Made by a program: the position numbers and the translations under genes
Part shown: piece by piece, positions 30,859 to 40,219 of the stretch
Numbering within the stretch: position 1 is the first letter of the stretch
How the letters are laid out: each line of letters starts with the position of its first letter
The notes under the pieces: model-generated
What the model saw: only the letters and a program-made list of their open reading frames with translations
Told to the model about the DNA's origin: nothing
Databases searched by the model: none
DNA from: Parabacteroides distasonis
Lineage (GTDB): Bacteria > Bacteroidota > Bacteroidia > Bacteroidales > Tannerellaceae
Direction of reading: 5' to 3'
Assembly (NCBI GenBank): GCA_015060925.1
Contig: SUXM01000005.1
Span: forward strand, 57,308 to 121,307
DNA length: 64,000 nt

Positions 30859-33800
30859 ATGAAATTAGATAAATTTATTAACCGCCCGGTATTATCAACT
30901 GTTATCTCTATATTGATAGTCCTTTTAGGGTTGATTGGGTTGGCTACACTGCCAATTACCCAGTATCCGGATATTGCACCTCCTACGGTATCAGTTAGGG
31001 CCACTTATACAGGTGCGAATTCCACTGCAGTTTTGAATTCTGTGATTGCTCCGTTGGAAGACCAAATCAATGGGGTAGAAAACATGATGTATATTACGTC
31101 TACAGCATCGAATAATGGTTCTGCAAATATCAGTATCTATTTTAATCAAGGAACAGATCCTGATATGGCAGCTGTCAATGTGCAGAATCGTGTATCTATG
31201 GCACAAGGATTGTTACCTGCAGAAGTAACTCGTGTAGGGGTAACTACCCAAAAAAGACAAACATCTATGTTGATGGTATTCTCTATTTATGATAAAGAAG
31301 ACCAGTATGATATTGAATTTATTGAAAATTATGCCAATATCAACTTGATTCCTGAGATCAAACGTGTAAAAGGGGTTGGTGATGCTGATGTTATGGGTAT
31401 GGACTATTCTATGCGTATTTGGTTGAAACCAGATATCATGGCACAGTATAAGTTGGTTCCGTCTGATATTTCTGCCGCTTTGGCTGAACAGAATATCGAG
31501 GCTGCTCCTGGACAATTTGGTGAACGAGGGAATCAGACTTTTCAATATACCATTCGTTATAAAGGACGTTTACAACAGACGCAAGAGTTTGAAGATATTG
31601 TCATTAAGGCTTTAGCAAATGGCGAGGTTCTTCGTTTAGGTGATGTTGCTGATTTGGAATTGGGACGTTTGGCTTATACCTTTAATAATACGGTAAATGG
31701 ACACAAAGCTGTATCTTGTATCGTTTACCAGATGGCCGGAACAAATGCGACACAAACCATTTCTGATTTGGAAAAGGTTCTTGAAGAAGCTGAAAAAAAT
31801 CTTCCTTCTGGTTTAGGGGTTAGTATTGCACAGAATGCTAACGATTTTTTGTTTGCTTCTATCCATGAGGTAATTAAAACCTTGATTGAGGCATTTATTT
31901 TGGTATTTATTGTAGTATATGTCTTTTTGCAGGATATGCGTTCAACCTTGATTCCGGCGATTGCCATCCCGGTAGCTTTGATTGCAACTTTCTTTGTGTT
32001 GAAGTTGATTGGTTTCAGTTTGAACTTGTTGACTCTTTCTGCTATGGTGCTCGCAATTGCGATTGTGGTCGATGATGCCATAGTCGTGGTCGAGGGGGTT
32101 CATGCTAAGTTAGACCAGGGGTATAAGTCTGTAAAGCAGGCCTCCATTGATGCAATGAGTGAACTAGGTGGTGCGATTGTCTCTATTACGTTAGTTATGA
32201 TGTCTGTGTTCATCCCCGTAAGTTTTATGGGAGGAACGGCAGGTACATTCTACCGTCAGTTTGGTTTGACTATGGCTATCTCTATTGCCTTTTCGGCATT
32301 GAATGCGTTGACTTTGTCGCCAGCTCTTTGTGCAATCTTCTTAAAACCTCATGATGAAGAAGGGCATGGCAAGAAGATGGGGCTTGTTAGTCGTTTCCAT
32401 GCATCTTTTAATGCTGCTTATGATAATATTTTGGCCAGTTATAAGAAGCGAGTGTTATTCTTTATCCAGAAAAAGGTCTTGTCATTTGGTTTGGTGTTAG
32501 GCTCTATTGTTTTGTTGGTTGTTTTGATGCAGACTACACCTACTGGTATGGTGCCGAATGAAGATACTGGTACAATTATGGGGGCTGTTACGTTGCCTCC
32601 GGGAACGTCTCAAGAACGTGCGATGGAGGTATTAGCAAGGGTAGATAGCCTTGTGGCTGCTGAACCAGCAGTTGAATCCCGTACTGTTATTTCAGGATTT
32701 GGATTTATTGGTGGTCAAGGTCCATCGTATGGTTCACTTATCATTAAGTTGAAAGACTGGGAAGAACGTTCGATGATGCAAAATGCAGATATTGTATATG
32801 CATCTCTGTTTATGCGTGCACAAAAGGTTATTAAGGATGCTCAAGTTTTGTTCTTTGCTCCTCCTATGATTCCTGGATATTCTGCTTCAAGTGATATCGA
32901 ATTGAATATGCAGGATAAGACTGGTGGTGATTTGAATAATTTCTATGAAGTAGTGTTGAAATATATGGATGCATTGAGGGCTCGTCCGGAAATAAATTCT
33001 GCACAAACAACCTTTAACCCGAGTTTTCCACAATACATGTTAGATATTGATGCGGCTGCATGTAAAAAAGCAGGTATCAGTCCGAGTGATATTTTGACAA
33101 CTATGCAAGGTTATTTCGGGGGGCTGTATGCTTCTAACTTCAACAGTTATGGAAAGATGTATCGTGTAATGATACAAGCAGAACCGCAAGCAACTAAAAA
33201 TTTGGAATCTTTAAATAGTATAAAGGTTCGTAGTGGTAACGAAATGGCACCGATTTCTCAATTTGTTACTATTAAGAAGGTTTATGGCCCAGATGTAATC
33301 AGTCGTTTTAATCTATATACTTCTATCAAAGTGATGGTTGCTCCCGCTTCGGGATATACTTCTGGACAAGCATTGAAGGCTATTGCTGAGGTAGCAAAAG
33401 AAAACTTACCTACAGGTTTTGGTTATGAGTTGGGAGGTATGGCTCGTGAAGAGGCAGAAACAAGTGGCGGTACAACTGCTATTATTTTTATTTTATGTTT
33501 CGTCTTTGTTTATTTGTTGTTGAGTGCTCAATATGAAAGTTACTTGTTGCCATTATCCGTATTACTATCTGTTCCGTTTGGTTTGTTAGGTAGCTTTTTG
33601 TTTGTAAATGGTATGGGGGCATTAGGCAATATCCCTGCATTGAAGATGATTTTAGGCTCTATGTCAAACGATATTTATATGCAGATTGCTTTGATCATGT
33701 TGATGGGGCTTTTGGCTAAGAATGCAATTCTGATTGTAGAGTTTGCTTTAGATCGTCGTCGAATGGGTATGAGTCTTACATGGGCAGCTGTATTAGGTGC

Positions 33801-34080
33801 TGCGGCTCGTTTGCGTCCGATTTTGATGACCTCTTTGGCTATGATTGTCGGATTACTTCCTTTGATGTTTGCTTTTGGTGTAGGAGCACATGGTAACCGA
33901 ACGTTAGGTGCTTCCTCTATCGGAGGTATGTTGATTGGTATGATCTTCCAGATATTTATTGTTCCTGTCTTATTTGTGGTATTCCAATACTTACAAGAGA
34001 AAGTTAAACCAATTGAATGGGAAGACTTGGATAATAGTGATATGAATACAGAAATAGAACAATACGCACAAACAAAATAA
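30859..34080 (+). CDS. acrB: RND multidrug efflux pump, HAE1 type
   Basis: Proton-driven inner-membrane efflux pump. Seen: 1073 aa; 12 membrane helices with two large periplasmic loops; N-terminal FINRPVLSTVISILIVLLGLIGLATLPITQYPDIAPP; proton-relay Asp pair in AIAIVVDDAIVVVEG; conserved GGTAGTFYRQFGLT and LLAKNAILIVEFA. Length matches the AcrB/MexB class. Its drug range cannot be told from sequence. The outer-membrane gene begins 8 nt downstream. Confidence 0.95.
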   Translation: MKLDKFINRPVLSTVISILIVLLGLIGLATLPITQYPDIAPPTVSVRATYTGANSTAVLNSVIAPLEDQINGVENMMYITSTASNNGSANISIYFNQGTDPDMAAVNVQNRVSMAQGLLPAEVTRVGVTTQKRQTSMLMVFSIYDKEDQYDIEFIENYANINLIPEIKRVKGVGDADVMGMDYSMRIWLKPDIMAQYKLVPSDISAALAEQNIEAAPGQFGERGNQTFQYTIRYKGRLQQTQEFEDIVIKALANGEVLRLGDVADLELGRLAYTFNNTVNGHKAVSCIVYQMAGTNATQTISDLEKVLEEAEKNLPSGLGVSIAQNANDFLFASIHEVIKTLIEAFILVFIVVYVFLQDMRSTLIPAIAIPVALIATFFVLKLIGFSLNLLTLSAMVLAIAIVVDDAIVVVEGVHAKLDQGYKSVKQASIDAMSELGGAIVSITLVMMSVFIPVSFMGGTAGTFYRQFGLTMAISIAFSALNALTLSPALCAIFLKPHDEEGHGKKMGLVSRFHASFNAAYDNILASYKKRVLFFIQKKVLSFGLVLGSIVLLVVLMQTTPTGMVPNEDTGTIMGAVTLPPGTSQERAMEVLARVDSLVAAEPAVESRTVISGFGFIGGQGPSYGSLIIKLKDWEERSMMQNADIVYASLFMRAQKVIKDAQVLFFAPPMIPGYSASSDIELNMQDKTGGDLNNFYEVVLKYMDALRARPEINSAQTTFNPSFPQYMLDIDAAACKKAGISPSDILTTMQGYFGGLYASNFNSYGKMYRVMIQAEPQATKNLESLNSIKVRSGNEMAPISQFVTIKKVYGPDVISRFNLYTSIKVMVAPASGYTSGQALKAIAEVAKENLPTGFGYELGGMAREEAETSGGTTAIIFILCFVFVYLLLSAQYESYLLPLSVLLSVPFGLLGSFLFVNGMGALGNIPALKMILGSMSNDIYMQIALIMLMGLLAKNAILIVEFALDRRRMGMSLTWAAVLGAAARLRPILMTSLAMIVGLLPLMFAFGVGAHGNRTLGASSIGGMLIGMIFQIFIVPVLFVVFQYLQEKVKPIEWEDLDNSDMNTEIEQYAQTK

Positions 34081-34088
34081 GAGAAGAT

Positions 34089-35468
34089 ATGAAGAAACAG
34101 ATAATAGCAATGTGTGCAACTGCTCTTTTAAGCAGTTGCCACATCTATAAAGCTTATGAACGACCAGAAAGTATTGATGTTTCTGGTTTATATCGCGATC
34201 CGGTATCGACTGTAGATACATTGGTCTCTGATACAGCTAATATAGGAAACTTACCTTGGAAAGAACTTTTCAAGGATCCTAAATTGCAGGCTTTAATAGA
34301 AGAAGGGTTGGCAAACAATGTGGATATGCAAACTGCCATTCATCGTGTGGAGGATGCTAAAATCCTATTGACTGCAGCTCGTTTATCATTTTTGCCATCT
34401 ATCAATTTGGCTCCCCAAGGAACTGCGACAACTATTGGAGCTGGTGAGTATGTGAAGGCCTATTCAACTCCATTAGTTGCAAGTTGGGAATTAGATCTGT
34501 TTGGAAAGTTATTGAATGCGAGCCGTAATCAGAAAGTGGTTTATTTGCAAAGTCAATATGCAGAACAGGCAGTACGTTCTCAATTGATTGGAGGTATTGC
34601 TAATATATATTTCACGCTCTTGATGTTAGATCGTCAGGTTGAAATCACGACAGAGACAGTTGCTATTTATAAAGAGAATGTACGTGCGATGGAGGCTATG
34701 AAGGTTGCAGGTATGGCAAATGAAGCTGCTGTGACTCAAATGCGTGCAGTGTATCATCAAGTTTCTGCATCGTTGATTAATTTGAAACGCCAAGTACGAG
34801 AAGTCGAAAACTCATTGTCTGTATTGTTGGCAAAAGCACCGCAATCCATTGAACGTGGAACATTGGAAGAACAGGAAATGCCGGATGAAATTATGGCAGG
34901 TATACCTTTACAACTATTGGAAAACCGGCCGGATGTGAAGATTGCAGAAATGACATTGGCCAGTGCTTATTATAGAACAAATCAAGCTCGTGCGGCATTT
35001 TATCCCGGTTTAAATATTACGGGAATGGCAGGATGGACGAATGGTTCAGGTGTGACAGTCTCCAATCCCGGAGAGTTCTTGTTTCAAGCTATGGCCTCTT
35101 TGGCTCAACCTATCTTTAATAATGGAAAATTGGTTGCTAATTTGAAAGTTTCTAAATCAGAAGAGAAAATTGCTCAAATGAACTACCAACAAACTATATT
35201 GGAGGCAGGGAAAGAGGTAAGTGATGCTCTCCACTTATATGAGGCAACAGGAAAGAAATTGGTAGAAGATAAAGCACAGATTGCTCAGTTGGAAAAAGCT
35301 GTTGAATATACAAGTGCTTTGTTCCAATCCGGCCAGTCTACCTATTTGGAAATTTTGTCGGCTCAGCAAAGTCTTTTGAGTGCAGAATTAACCGAGGTGT
35401 CAGACTATGTGCAGCGTATGCAGGCTGTTATCAGTTTGTATAGTGCTGTGGGAGGAGGTAGAGAGTAA
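34089..35468 (+). CDS. oprM: Outer-membrane efflux channel lipoprotein (OprM/NodT family)
   Basis: TolC-type exit duct for the AcrAB pump. Seen: 459 aa; lipobox LLSSC with Cys17; two repeated outer-membrane-efflux domains (about 60-245 and 265-455) with the typical PDVKIAEMTLASAYYRTNQARAAFYPGLNITG, WELDLFGKLLNASRN and YLEILSAQQSLLSAEL. It lies in the same operon, followed after 23 nt by lpxA. Confidence 0.93.
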   Translation: MKKQIIAMCATALLSSCHIYKAYERPESIDVSGLYRDPVSTVDTLVSDTANIGNLPWKELFKDPKLQALIEEGLANNVDMQTAIHRVEDAKILLTAARLSFLPSINLAPQGTATTIGAGEYVKAYSTPLVASWELDLFGKLLNASRNQKVVYLQSQYAEQAVRSQLIGGIANIYFTLLMLDRQVEITTETVAIYKENVRAMEAMKVAGMANEAAVTQMRAVYHQVSASLINLKRQVREVENSLSVLLAKAPQSIERGTLEEQEMPDEIMAGIPLQLLENRPDVKIAEMTLASAYYRTNQARAAFYPGLNITGMAGWTNGSGVTVSNPGEFLFQAMASLAQPIFNNGKLVANLKVSKSEEKIAQMNYQQTILEAGKEVSDALHLYEATGKKLVEDKAQIAQLEKAVEYTSALFQSGQSTYLEILSAQQSLLSAELTEVSDYVQRMQAVISLYSAVGGGRE

Positions 35469-35491
35469 TAACTTTAAATTGATTTATTAGA

Positions 35492-36259
35492 ATGATTAGT
35501 CCGTTAGCTTATATAGATGCAAGTGCGAAATTAGGGAAGAATGTAAAAGTTCACCCTTTTGCCTATATAGATAAAAATGTAGAAATAGGAGATGATTGTG
35601 AGATCATGCCTTATGCAAGTATTATGAATGGAGCTCGTTTGGGTAAGCGTAATCGTGTTTTTAATGGTGCGGTGATAGCTGCTGAACCTCAAGATTTCAA
35701 TTATAAAGGGGCAGAAACTATCGTAGAGATTGGTGATGATAATGTTATTCGTGAAAATGCGGTGATCAATCGTGCTACTTATGCAGGAGGAAAGACTAAA
35801 ATCGGAAATCATAATTTTATTCATGAAGGAGTTCATATATCTCATGATACCCAAATAGGGAATCATTGTGTGATTGGTTATGGAAGTAAGATTTCTGGGG
35901 AATGTATGCTTGAAGACCATGTTATCTTTGGCGGAAATGTTTTGGTTAGCCAAGGATGTCGTGTTGGTCAATGGTCAATGGTTCAGACCGGTTGTCGCTT
36001 CCGTAAGGATGTTCCTCCTTATGTGATTGCAGCATTGGAACCTATCACTTATCATGGTGTTAATTCTGTGTTGTTGCTACGTGAAGGTTTTGATGAAAAG
36101 GTAGTTAAGCATATCAGTCATGCCTATCGAATCATTTATCAAGGAAACACAAGTCTGTTTGACTCGTTATTGATGATAAAGGATCAAGTTCCTATGAGTG
36201 ATGAAATCGAACACATGATTGATTTTATTGGAGAAACAAAACTGGGAATTATAAAGTAG
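35492..36259 (+). CDS. lpxA: Acyl-ACP--UDP-N-acetylglucosamine O-acyltransferase
   Basis: First committed acyl transfer in lipid A synthesis. Seen: 255 aa; N-terminal left-handed beta-helix of hexapeptide repeats (ISPLAYIDASAKLGKNVKVHPFAYIDKNVEIGDD...), catalytic-region His in NFIHEGVHISHDTQIG, and a C-terminal helical domain. Length fits LpxA (about 255-262). It lies 23 nt after oprM and is probably cotranscribed with the pump, linking efflux with outer-membrane synthesis. Confidence 0.9.
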   Translation: MISPLAYIDASAKLGKNVKVHPFAYIDKNVEIGDDCEIMPYASIMNGARLGKRNRVFNGAVIAAEPQDFNYKGAETIVEIGDDNVIRENAVINRATYAGGKTKIGNHNFIHEGVHISHDTQIGNHCVIGYGSKISGECMLEDHVIFGGNVLVSQGCRVGQWSMVQTGCRFRKDVPPYVIAALEPITYHGVNSVLLLREGFDEKVVKHISHAYRIIYQGNTSLFDSLLMIKDQVPMSDEIEHMIDFIGETKLGIIK

Positions 36260-36302
36260 TAATAGAATGATATAACCTGTTTAAAAAGGATAGTTTTTTT
36301 AC

Positions 36303-36338
36303 AAAGGGGATATGTCTGTAAAAGGCATATCCTTTTTT
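36303..36338 (+). terminator. Terminator after lpxA
   Basis: GGATATG (36308-36314) pairs with CATATCC (36326-36332), followed by TTTTTT. It ends the efflux-lpxA operon. Confidence 0.75.
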
Positions 36339-36382
36339 ATGTTTAACTTCATCAAGGAGATTTACTGAATATCCCTAAAAAA

Positions 36383-36470
36383 TCTCATGCCTATGAGAAA
36401 AAAATCCCATGGGCATGAGAAAAGATTCTCATAGGCATGAGAAATCGTTTTCATACCTTGAGAATAGTTT
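36383..36470. repeat. 22-bp-period palindromic repeat array, 4 units
   Basis: Units start at 36383, 36405, 36427 and 36449, exactly 22 bp apart. Cores are TCTCATGCCTATGAGA, TCCCATGGGCATGAGA, TCTCATAGGCATGAGA and the weaker TTTCATACCTTGAGAA. Unit 1 is the exact reverse complement of the unit 3 core, so RNA across the array can fold. It fills the gap between convergent lpxA and the DUF5606 gene. Confidence 0.85.
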
Positions 36471-36473
36471 GTT

Positions 36474-36914
36474 TTATGCTTCTTCTTTGTTCTCCTCTTC
36501 AGATGTTTCAGTTTCCGGCTCTTCTTCTGGAGTGAAATCAGTGATACCGGCTTCAATCAATAGGTTATACCAAGAGATTAACTTTTTGATATCAGTAGGA
36601 TATACACGTTCACGATCGAAGTTCGGTAGAACATCTGCGAAGAATTTACGCAATTCTTCTGGTTTGGCAGAGGTTGAAATAGAGGCTTTTTCCCCGTTCT
36701 CTTTATTCTTTAAGTTAGTTAATACTTCATGTAAAGGGACTTCTTCAGCATCTGTGTACATAGCTATGTCACCTAAAGAAATCACTTTATCTTTTGCATA
36801 TGCCGGTATTCTTTTTTTATCAATTAAAGATTCTACAATCAGCATGTTTTTCCCATGGGAAACTAAACGGTATAATCCAGGTTTTCCAGCGATGGATAAA
36901 ATTGTTTTCAACAT
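36474..36914 (-). CDS. DUF5606 domain protein
   Basis: Seen: 146 aa, beginning MLKTILSIAGKPGLYRLVSHGKNMLIVESL, the hallmark of the Bacteroidetes-restricted DUF5606 family, and ending in an acidic low-complexity tail (EEEPETETSEEENKEEA). Small, soluble and probably cytoplasmic; function unknown. Upstream are coaE, ybbR, yajC and nusB on the same strand, separated by about 200 nt. A 22-bp repeat array abuts its stop. Confidence 0.8.
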   Translation of the reverse strand: MLKTILSIAGKPGLYRLVSHGKNMLIVESLIDKKRIPAYAKDKVISLGDIAMYTDAEEVPLHEVLTNLKNKENGEKASISTSAKPEELRKFFADVLPNFDRERVYPTDIKKLISWYNLLIEAGITDFTPEEEPETETSEEENKEEA

Positions 36915-37017
36915 AATTCTTTCTTTACTTATAGTGTTTAACTTAATCAGTTCGCAAATGTAATATAACTGCCTGTATTTTTCAGCAGTTTTGAATATAT
37001 TTTCCTTTTGTCAAGAT

Positions 37018-37095
37018 TTATTCACGAAGTTCTATGGCCTTTGTGATGCGAATATCTTCTAAATGGGTTCCAATACAGATTTGAAATTTTTCCAT
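37018..37095 (-). CDS. Possible 25-aa peptide downstream of coaE
   Basis: ATG at 37095 to TAA gives a 25-residue frame ending ITKAIELRE. It lies 21 nt after the coaE stop on the same strand. I recognise no family. It may be a real short peptide, a remnant or chance; conservation is the only useful test. Confidence 0.2.
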   Translation of the reverse strand: MEKFQICIGTHLEDIRITKAIELRE

Positions 37096-37116
37096 GATAT
37101 AATGATTCTTGATTAT

Positions 37117-37689
37117 TTATAATCTGCTTAAAAAATTGGTAATCTGTGGAAGTAATGCTCGTTTCCCGTCGTTGAAGATTACGTAGTCTGAACGCTCTTT
37201 TTTTATTTCGTCAGAAAGTTGGTTGTTGATACGTCGGATAATTTCTTCGCGGGGTTGCTTGTCACGTAGGGTTGCTCGTTGGATACGCATTTCCAATGGG
37301 GCGTATATCAACAAGGTAGTATCTACTATTTGGTTAAATCCAGATTCAAATAAGATTGCACTTTCAATGGCGCAATATGGAGTGGATTGTTTGGCTACCC
37401 AGTCGAGGTAGTGTTTGTTTATTACCGGGTGGATAATGGCATTCACTTGTTTGAGTTTATCCGGATGACTGAATATGTGTGAGGCAAGCAGTTTACGATC
37501 TAATCCTTTTTCGGTATATAGGTTCTCTCCAAACAACTGAATTAAATTTGCCCGTATAAAAGGTGAAGTATCAGTCAAACGTTTACTTTCTATATCTGCT
37601 ATATAAACAGGGATACCGAATAGCTTTAGGATAGTTGCAACCACTGATTTCCCACTACCGATTCCTCCGGTGATTCCAATTTTATTCAT
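37117..37689 (-). CDS. coaE: Dephospho-CoA kinase
   Basis: Last step of coenzyme A synthesis. Seen: 190 aa; P-loop GGIGSGKS near 8-15, the CoA-binding VYIADIESKRL, LID-like RIQRATLRDKQPREEIIRRINNQ and NDGK near the end. It overlaps the ybbR gene by 8 nt, so the two are translationally coupled. Confidence 0.93.
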   Translation of the reverse strand: MNKIGITGGIGSGKSVVATILKLFGIPVYIADIESKRLTDTSPFIRANLIQLFGENLYTEKGLDRKLLASHIFSHPDKLKQVNAIIHPVINKHYLDWVAKQSTPYCAIESAILFESGFNQIVDTTLLIYAPLEMRIQRATLRDKQPREEIIRRINNQLSDEIKKERSDYVIFNDGKRALLPQITNFLSRL

Positions 37690-38689
37690 GGTTTTGCTCT
37701 AAAATAAACTCGATTTGGTAAGGAGAAAGTTTAATCCCTTCCACTCGATCTGGTTTTTTATTTAAGTATATGGGTAATTTCCCTGATAGATTATGCTCTA
37801 AATCTGCAAAGGAAATTTGGATTGAGAAATCTTTTTCTGAAACATTCTTAAACAATGAAAGAGGCATATTACAACTTACTTTTACTGTTGAAGGGAAAGT
37901 GCGTAAAATATAATGATCTGGTAAGTCCTCACATGTGACAGGAATTTCAAAAACTTTTTCTGTATATTCTTCTATTGGAATAGTGACTGATACCTCTTTG
38001 GGCTCGAATCTTGCTCCCTCTATTTCTTGCAAAGAAACAGGGCGAGTGATTGTTTTATTCCCATTTTTTATTTCAGTAAAAGTTGTTTTTATCTCATGGA
38101 TAGAGTCTAACACCATTTCACTTGCATAAACCTTGATGACTGTTGGTGAAATCTTAATCTGATTAGAGGTTTTGAAGCCTGCTTCAGTATGGATTTTTCC
38201 ATTAAATATAACAGGTATTTCTTTCTCTCTTAATTTACTGTATAATACACTGATTTGAGGAGGGGTGAAACTAATTAACGTAGATGTGGCTATTAACTGT
38301 TTCTTGATCCCGCTTTCTATTTCTTGTTTGGTTATAGATAAGAGCCCTGAAGTCTCGTTCCGGTTTTTCATGTTTACTTCGATTGGAGCGAACGATCGTC
38401 CAAATGTGTAATTAAGAAGGATGCTCCCTTTGTCTTTAACTGTGACTTTTATCTCTTTAGGTGGATTCCCTACAAAACTGATATCAGATGGAATATTTTT
38501 GTACTTAATGGGGATTTGAAAATCTATTTCATATTCCTGTTGCAAACTTTGGAGAATCCAAAAGCCAAAAGATAGTAATACAAAACAGAAAAAGATTAAA
38601 ACATCTTTCCATTTTTTTTGAAGGAAAGATGTTTTAATCTCTTTTTTGGTAGACTTGAATGAGTGTGTTATTTGTCCAAGTCGTGACAT
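37682..38689 (-). CDS. YbbR-domain protein
   Basis: Seen: 335 aa; one N-terminal membrane helix (about 28-48), then an extracytoplasmic part built of YbbR-like beta domains. In Firmicutes the YbbR protein CdaR regulates a diadenylate cyclase; here no cyclase gene is adjacent, and the Bacteroidetes role is not established. It lies between yajC (5 nt) and coaE (overlap 8 nt), a gene order common in Bacteroidales. Confidence 0.75.
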   Translation of the reverse strand: MSRLGQITHSFKSTKKEIKTSFLQKKWKDVLIFFCFVLLSFGFWILQSLQQEYEIDFQIPIKYKNIPSDISFVGNPPKEIKVTVKDKGSILLNYTFGRSFAPIEVNMKNRNETSGLLSITKQEIESGIKKQLIATSTLISFTPPQISVLYSKLREKEIPVIFNGKIHTEAGFKTSNQIKISPTVIKVYASEMVLDSIHEIKTTFTEIKNGNKTITRPVSLQEIEGARFEPKEVSVTIPIEEYTEKVFEIPVTCEDLPDHYILRTFPSTVKVSCNMPLSLFKNVSEKDFSIQISFADLEHNLSGKLPIYLNKKPDRVEGIKLSPYQIEFILEQNHE

Positions 38690-38694
38690 ATTAT

Positions 38695-39009
38695 TTATTT
38701 TTGCTGTGCATCTTCAACAGATGCAAACACTGATGTTTTATCGATACGAATATTTACACCGTTTGCAATTTCTATGACCATATATAAGTCACCAATTTCT
38801 TTAATTTTACCGTATATGCCACCGGCTGTGATAACTTTATCTCCGACTTTCAATGCTTCACGAGCTTTTTGGATCTCTTTTTGTTTCTTTTGTTGCGGAC
38901 GAATCATGAAGAAATAGAAGATGGCAACAATGATAACCATCATGAGGATGCCGGACCATTGGCTTCCACCTGCCGGTTGTGTTTGAAGTAAAATACTAAG
39001 TAAATTCAT
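38695..39009 (-). CDS. yajC: Preprotein translocase accessory subunit YajC
   Basis: Inner-membrane partner of SecDF. Seen: 104 aa; an N-terminal membrane helix (about 18-38) followed by the signature MIRPQQKKQKEIQKAREALKVGDKVITAGGIYGKI and a small beta domain. Typical length. It lies between nusB and ybbR. Confidence 0.93.
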   Translation of the reverse strand: MNLLSILLQTQPAGGSQWSGILMMVIIVAIFYFFMIRPQQKKQKEIQKAREALKVGDKVITAGGIYGKIKEIGDLYMVIEIANGVNIRIDKTSVFASVEDAQQK

Positions 39010-39071
39010 CTACTATAAATGTTAATGTTGTTAATACCAAATTGATATAATCGCAAATGTAAGGATAATAA

Positions 39072-39998
39072 TTAATCTTTTAGTAATAACTTTTCCTTTT
39101 TTAACTCATTGACAATAGAATCTAAAATACCGTTAATAAATGTACCGCTTTTAGGGGTGCTATAATATTTGGCCATGTCAATGTATTCGTTTAAAGTTAC
39201 ATTGATTGGGATAGACGGGAAGTTCATTATTTCAGCCAATGCAATTTGCATGATAATAAGATCTATGTTGGCTATACGTTCTGTCTCCCAATTTTTCATA
39301 TGTTTGTTAATTCGTTCGCGGTATTCGCTACCTTTTAATAAGGTTTGACGGAATAACTTGACGGCAAATGCTTGATCTTCCAAATCTTTAAACATTGGAA
39401 GTAATTTTTGTTGGCTACCTGCAGTTTCTTCAAACTGTTTGATTGTTTTTAATGTAAATGTTTCAACAATGGAAATGTCATCATTCCAATAGATACTTTT
39501 ATCTTGCAGATAGTCATTGACAGTATCGTTCCCACAGATAACTTTTTTGAATGTAATGCGCCAGAATTCTTTGTCTGTTTCATAAGAATCATCTTCGTTA
39601 GCTAAATATTCAGCGTATGATTCTGATGATAAGATTTGTTCTAAAATCATTCGGATAAAGTCATCGTCATTATCCCAAGATATGCCTTGTTCAGACATAT
39701 ATTGATGTAAAGCTTCGTTTTTAGCTATTTGGGCAGCGAAACGATTGTCTATTAAACGCGTATTGGGGTTTAACTCTGCCTCGGTAGGCATGTACTTGTG
39801 TTTACGGGCGTCTAACAAGCGTCTTTGTAAGTTAGTTACTTCTACAATAAGAAGTAAGAAGTAATGATACAAGTCATAAGATTTTCTTAGACTGAAAAGC
39901 AATTCGTTTTCCGCTACTTTGAGGTCGTTGTTTCCATTTTGATAGTAAGAATATACTATCTGTAAAACTTTAATGCGGATTAAAATTCTGTTAATCAT
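39072..39998 (-). CDS. nusB: Transcription antitermination protein NusB (long Bacteroidetes form)
   Basis: Binds boxA RNA with S10 in rRNA antitermination. Seen: 308 aa, about twice the size of E. coli NusB. The recognisable NusB core is at the C-terminus (about 200-300: ERIANIDLIIMQIALAEIMNFPSIPINVTLNEYIDMAKYYSTPKSGTFINGILDSI). An N-terminal helical extension starts MINRILIRIKVLQIVYSYYQ. Such long forms are usual in Bacteroidetes. A -7 box TACCTTTG (40032-40039, minus) lies 33 nt upstream. Confidence 0.9.
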   Translation of the reverse strand: MINRILIRIKVLQIVYSYYQNGNNDLKVAENELLFSLRKSYDLYHYFLLLIVEVTNLQRRLLDARKHKYMPTEAELNPNTRLIDNRFAAQIAKNEALHQYMSEQGISWDNDDDFIRMILEQILSSESYAEYLANEDDSYETDKEFWRITFKKVICGNDTVNDYLQDKSIYWNDDISIVETFTLKTIKQFEETAGSQQKLLPMFKDLEDQAFAVKLFRQTLLKGSEYRERINKHMKNWETERIANIDLIIMQIALAEIMNFPSIPINVTLNEYIDMAKYYSTPKSGTFINGILDSIVNELKKEKLLLKD

Positions 39999-40031
39999 CG
40001 TTTGAAGGAACTATTCGTTTTAATTCGTTTG

Positions 40032-40039
40032 CAAAGGTA
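40032..40039 (-). promoter_or_regulatory. -7 box of nusB
   Basis: Minus-strand TACCTTTG, 33 nt before the nusB ATG. No -33 box at the usual spacing. Confidence 0.45.
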
Positions 40040-40219
40040 GTTAATTCTTTGATTAGAATTGTTTTTATAAGACTTATTTTATCTATAATTATTATTCTTT
40101 TATAACATTCAAATTTATTTATTGCATTTTCTTTGGTTAAAAATATTGTTATTTGAAAAAAAATGTTCATATTTGAAGCAATTATGTAAAAAAGGGAGGG
40201 CGTTTAACGAATATTTGTT

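Noticed and set aside
36409..36963. 184-codon plus-strand frame opposite the DUF5606 gene
   Set aside because: It begins inside the 22-bp repeat array and is antisense to a recognised conserved protein; composition is low-complexity.
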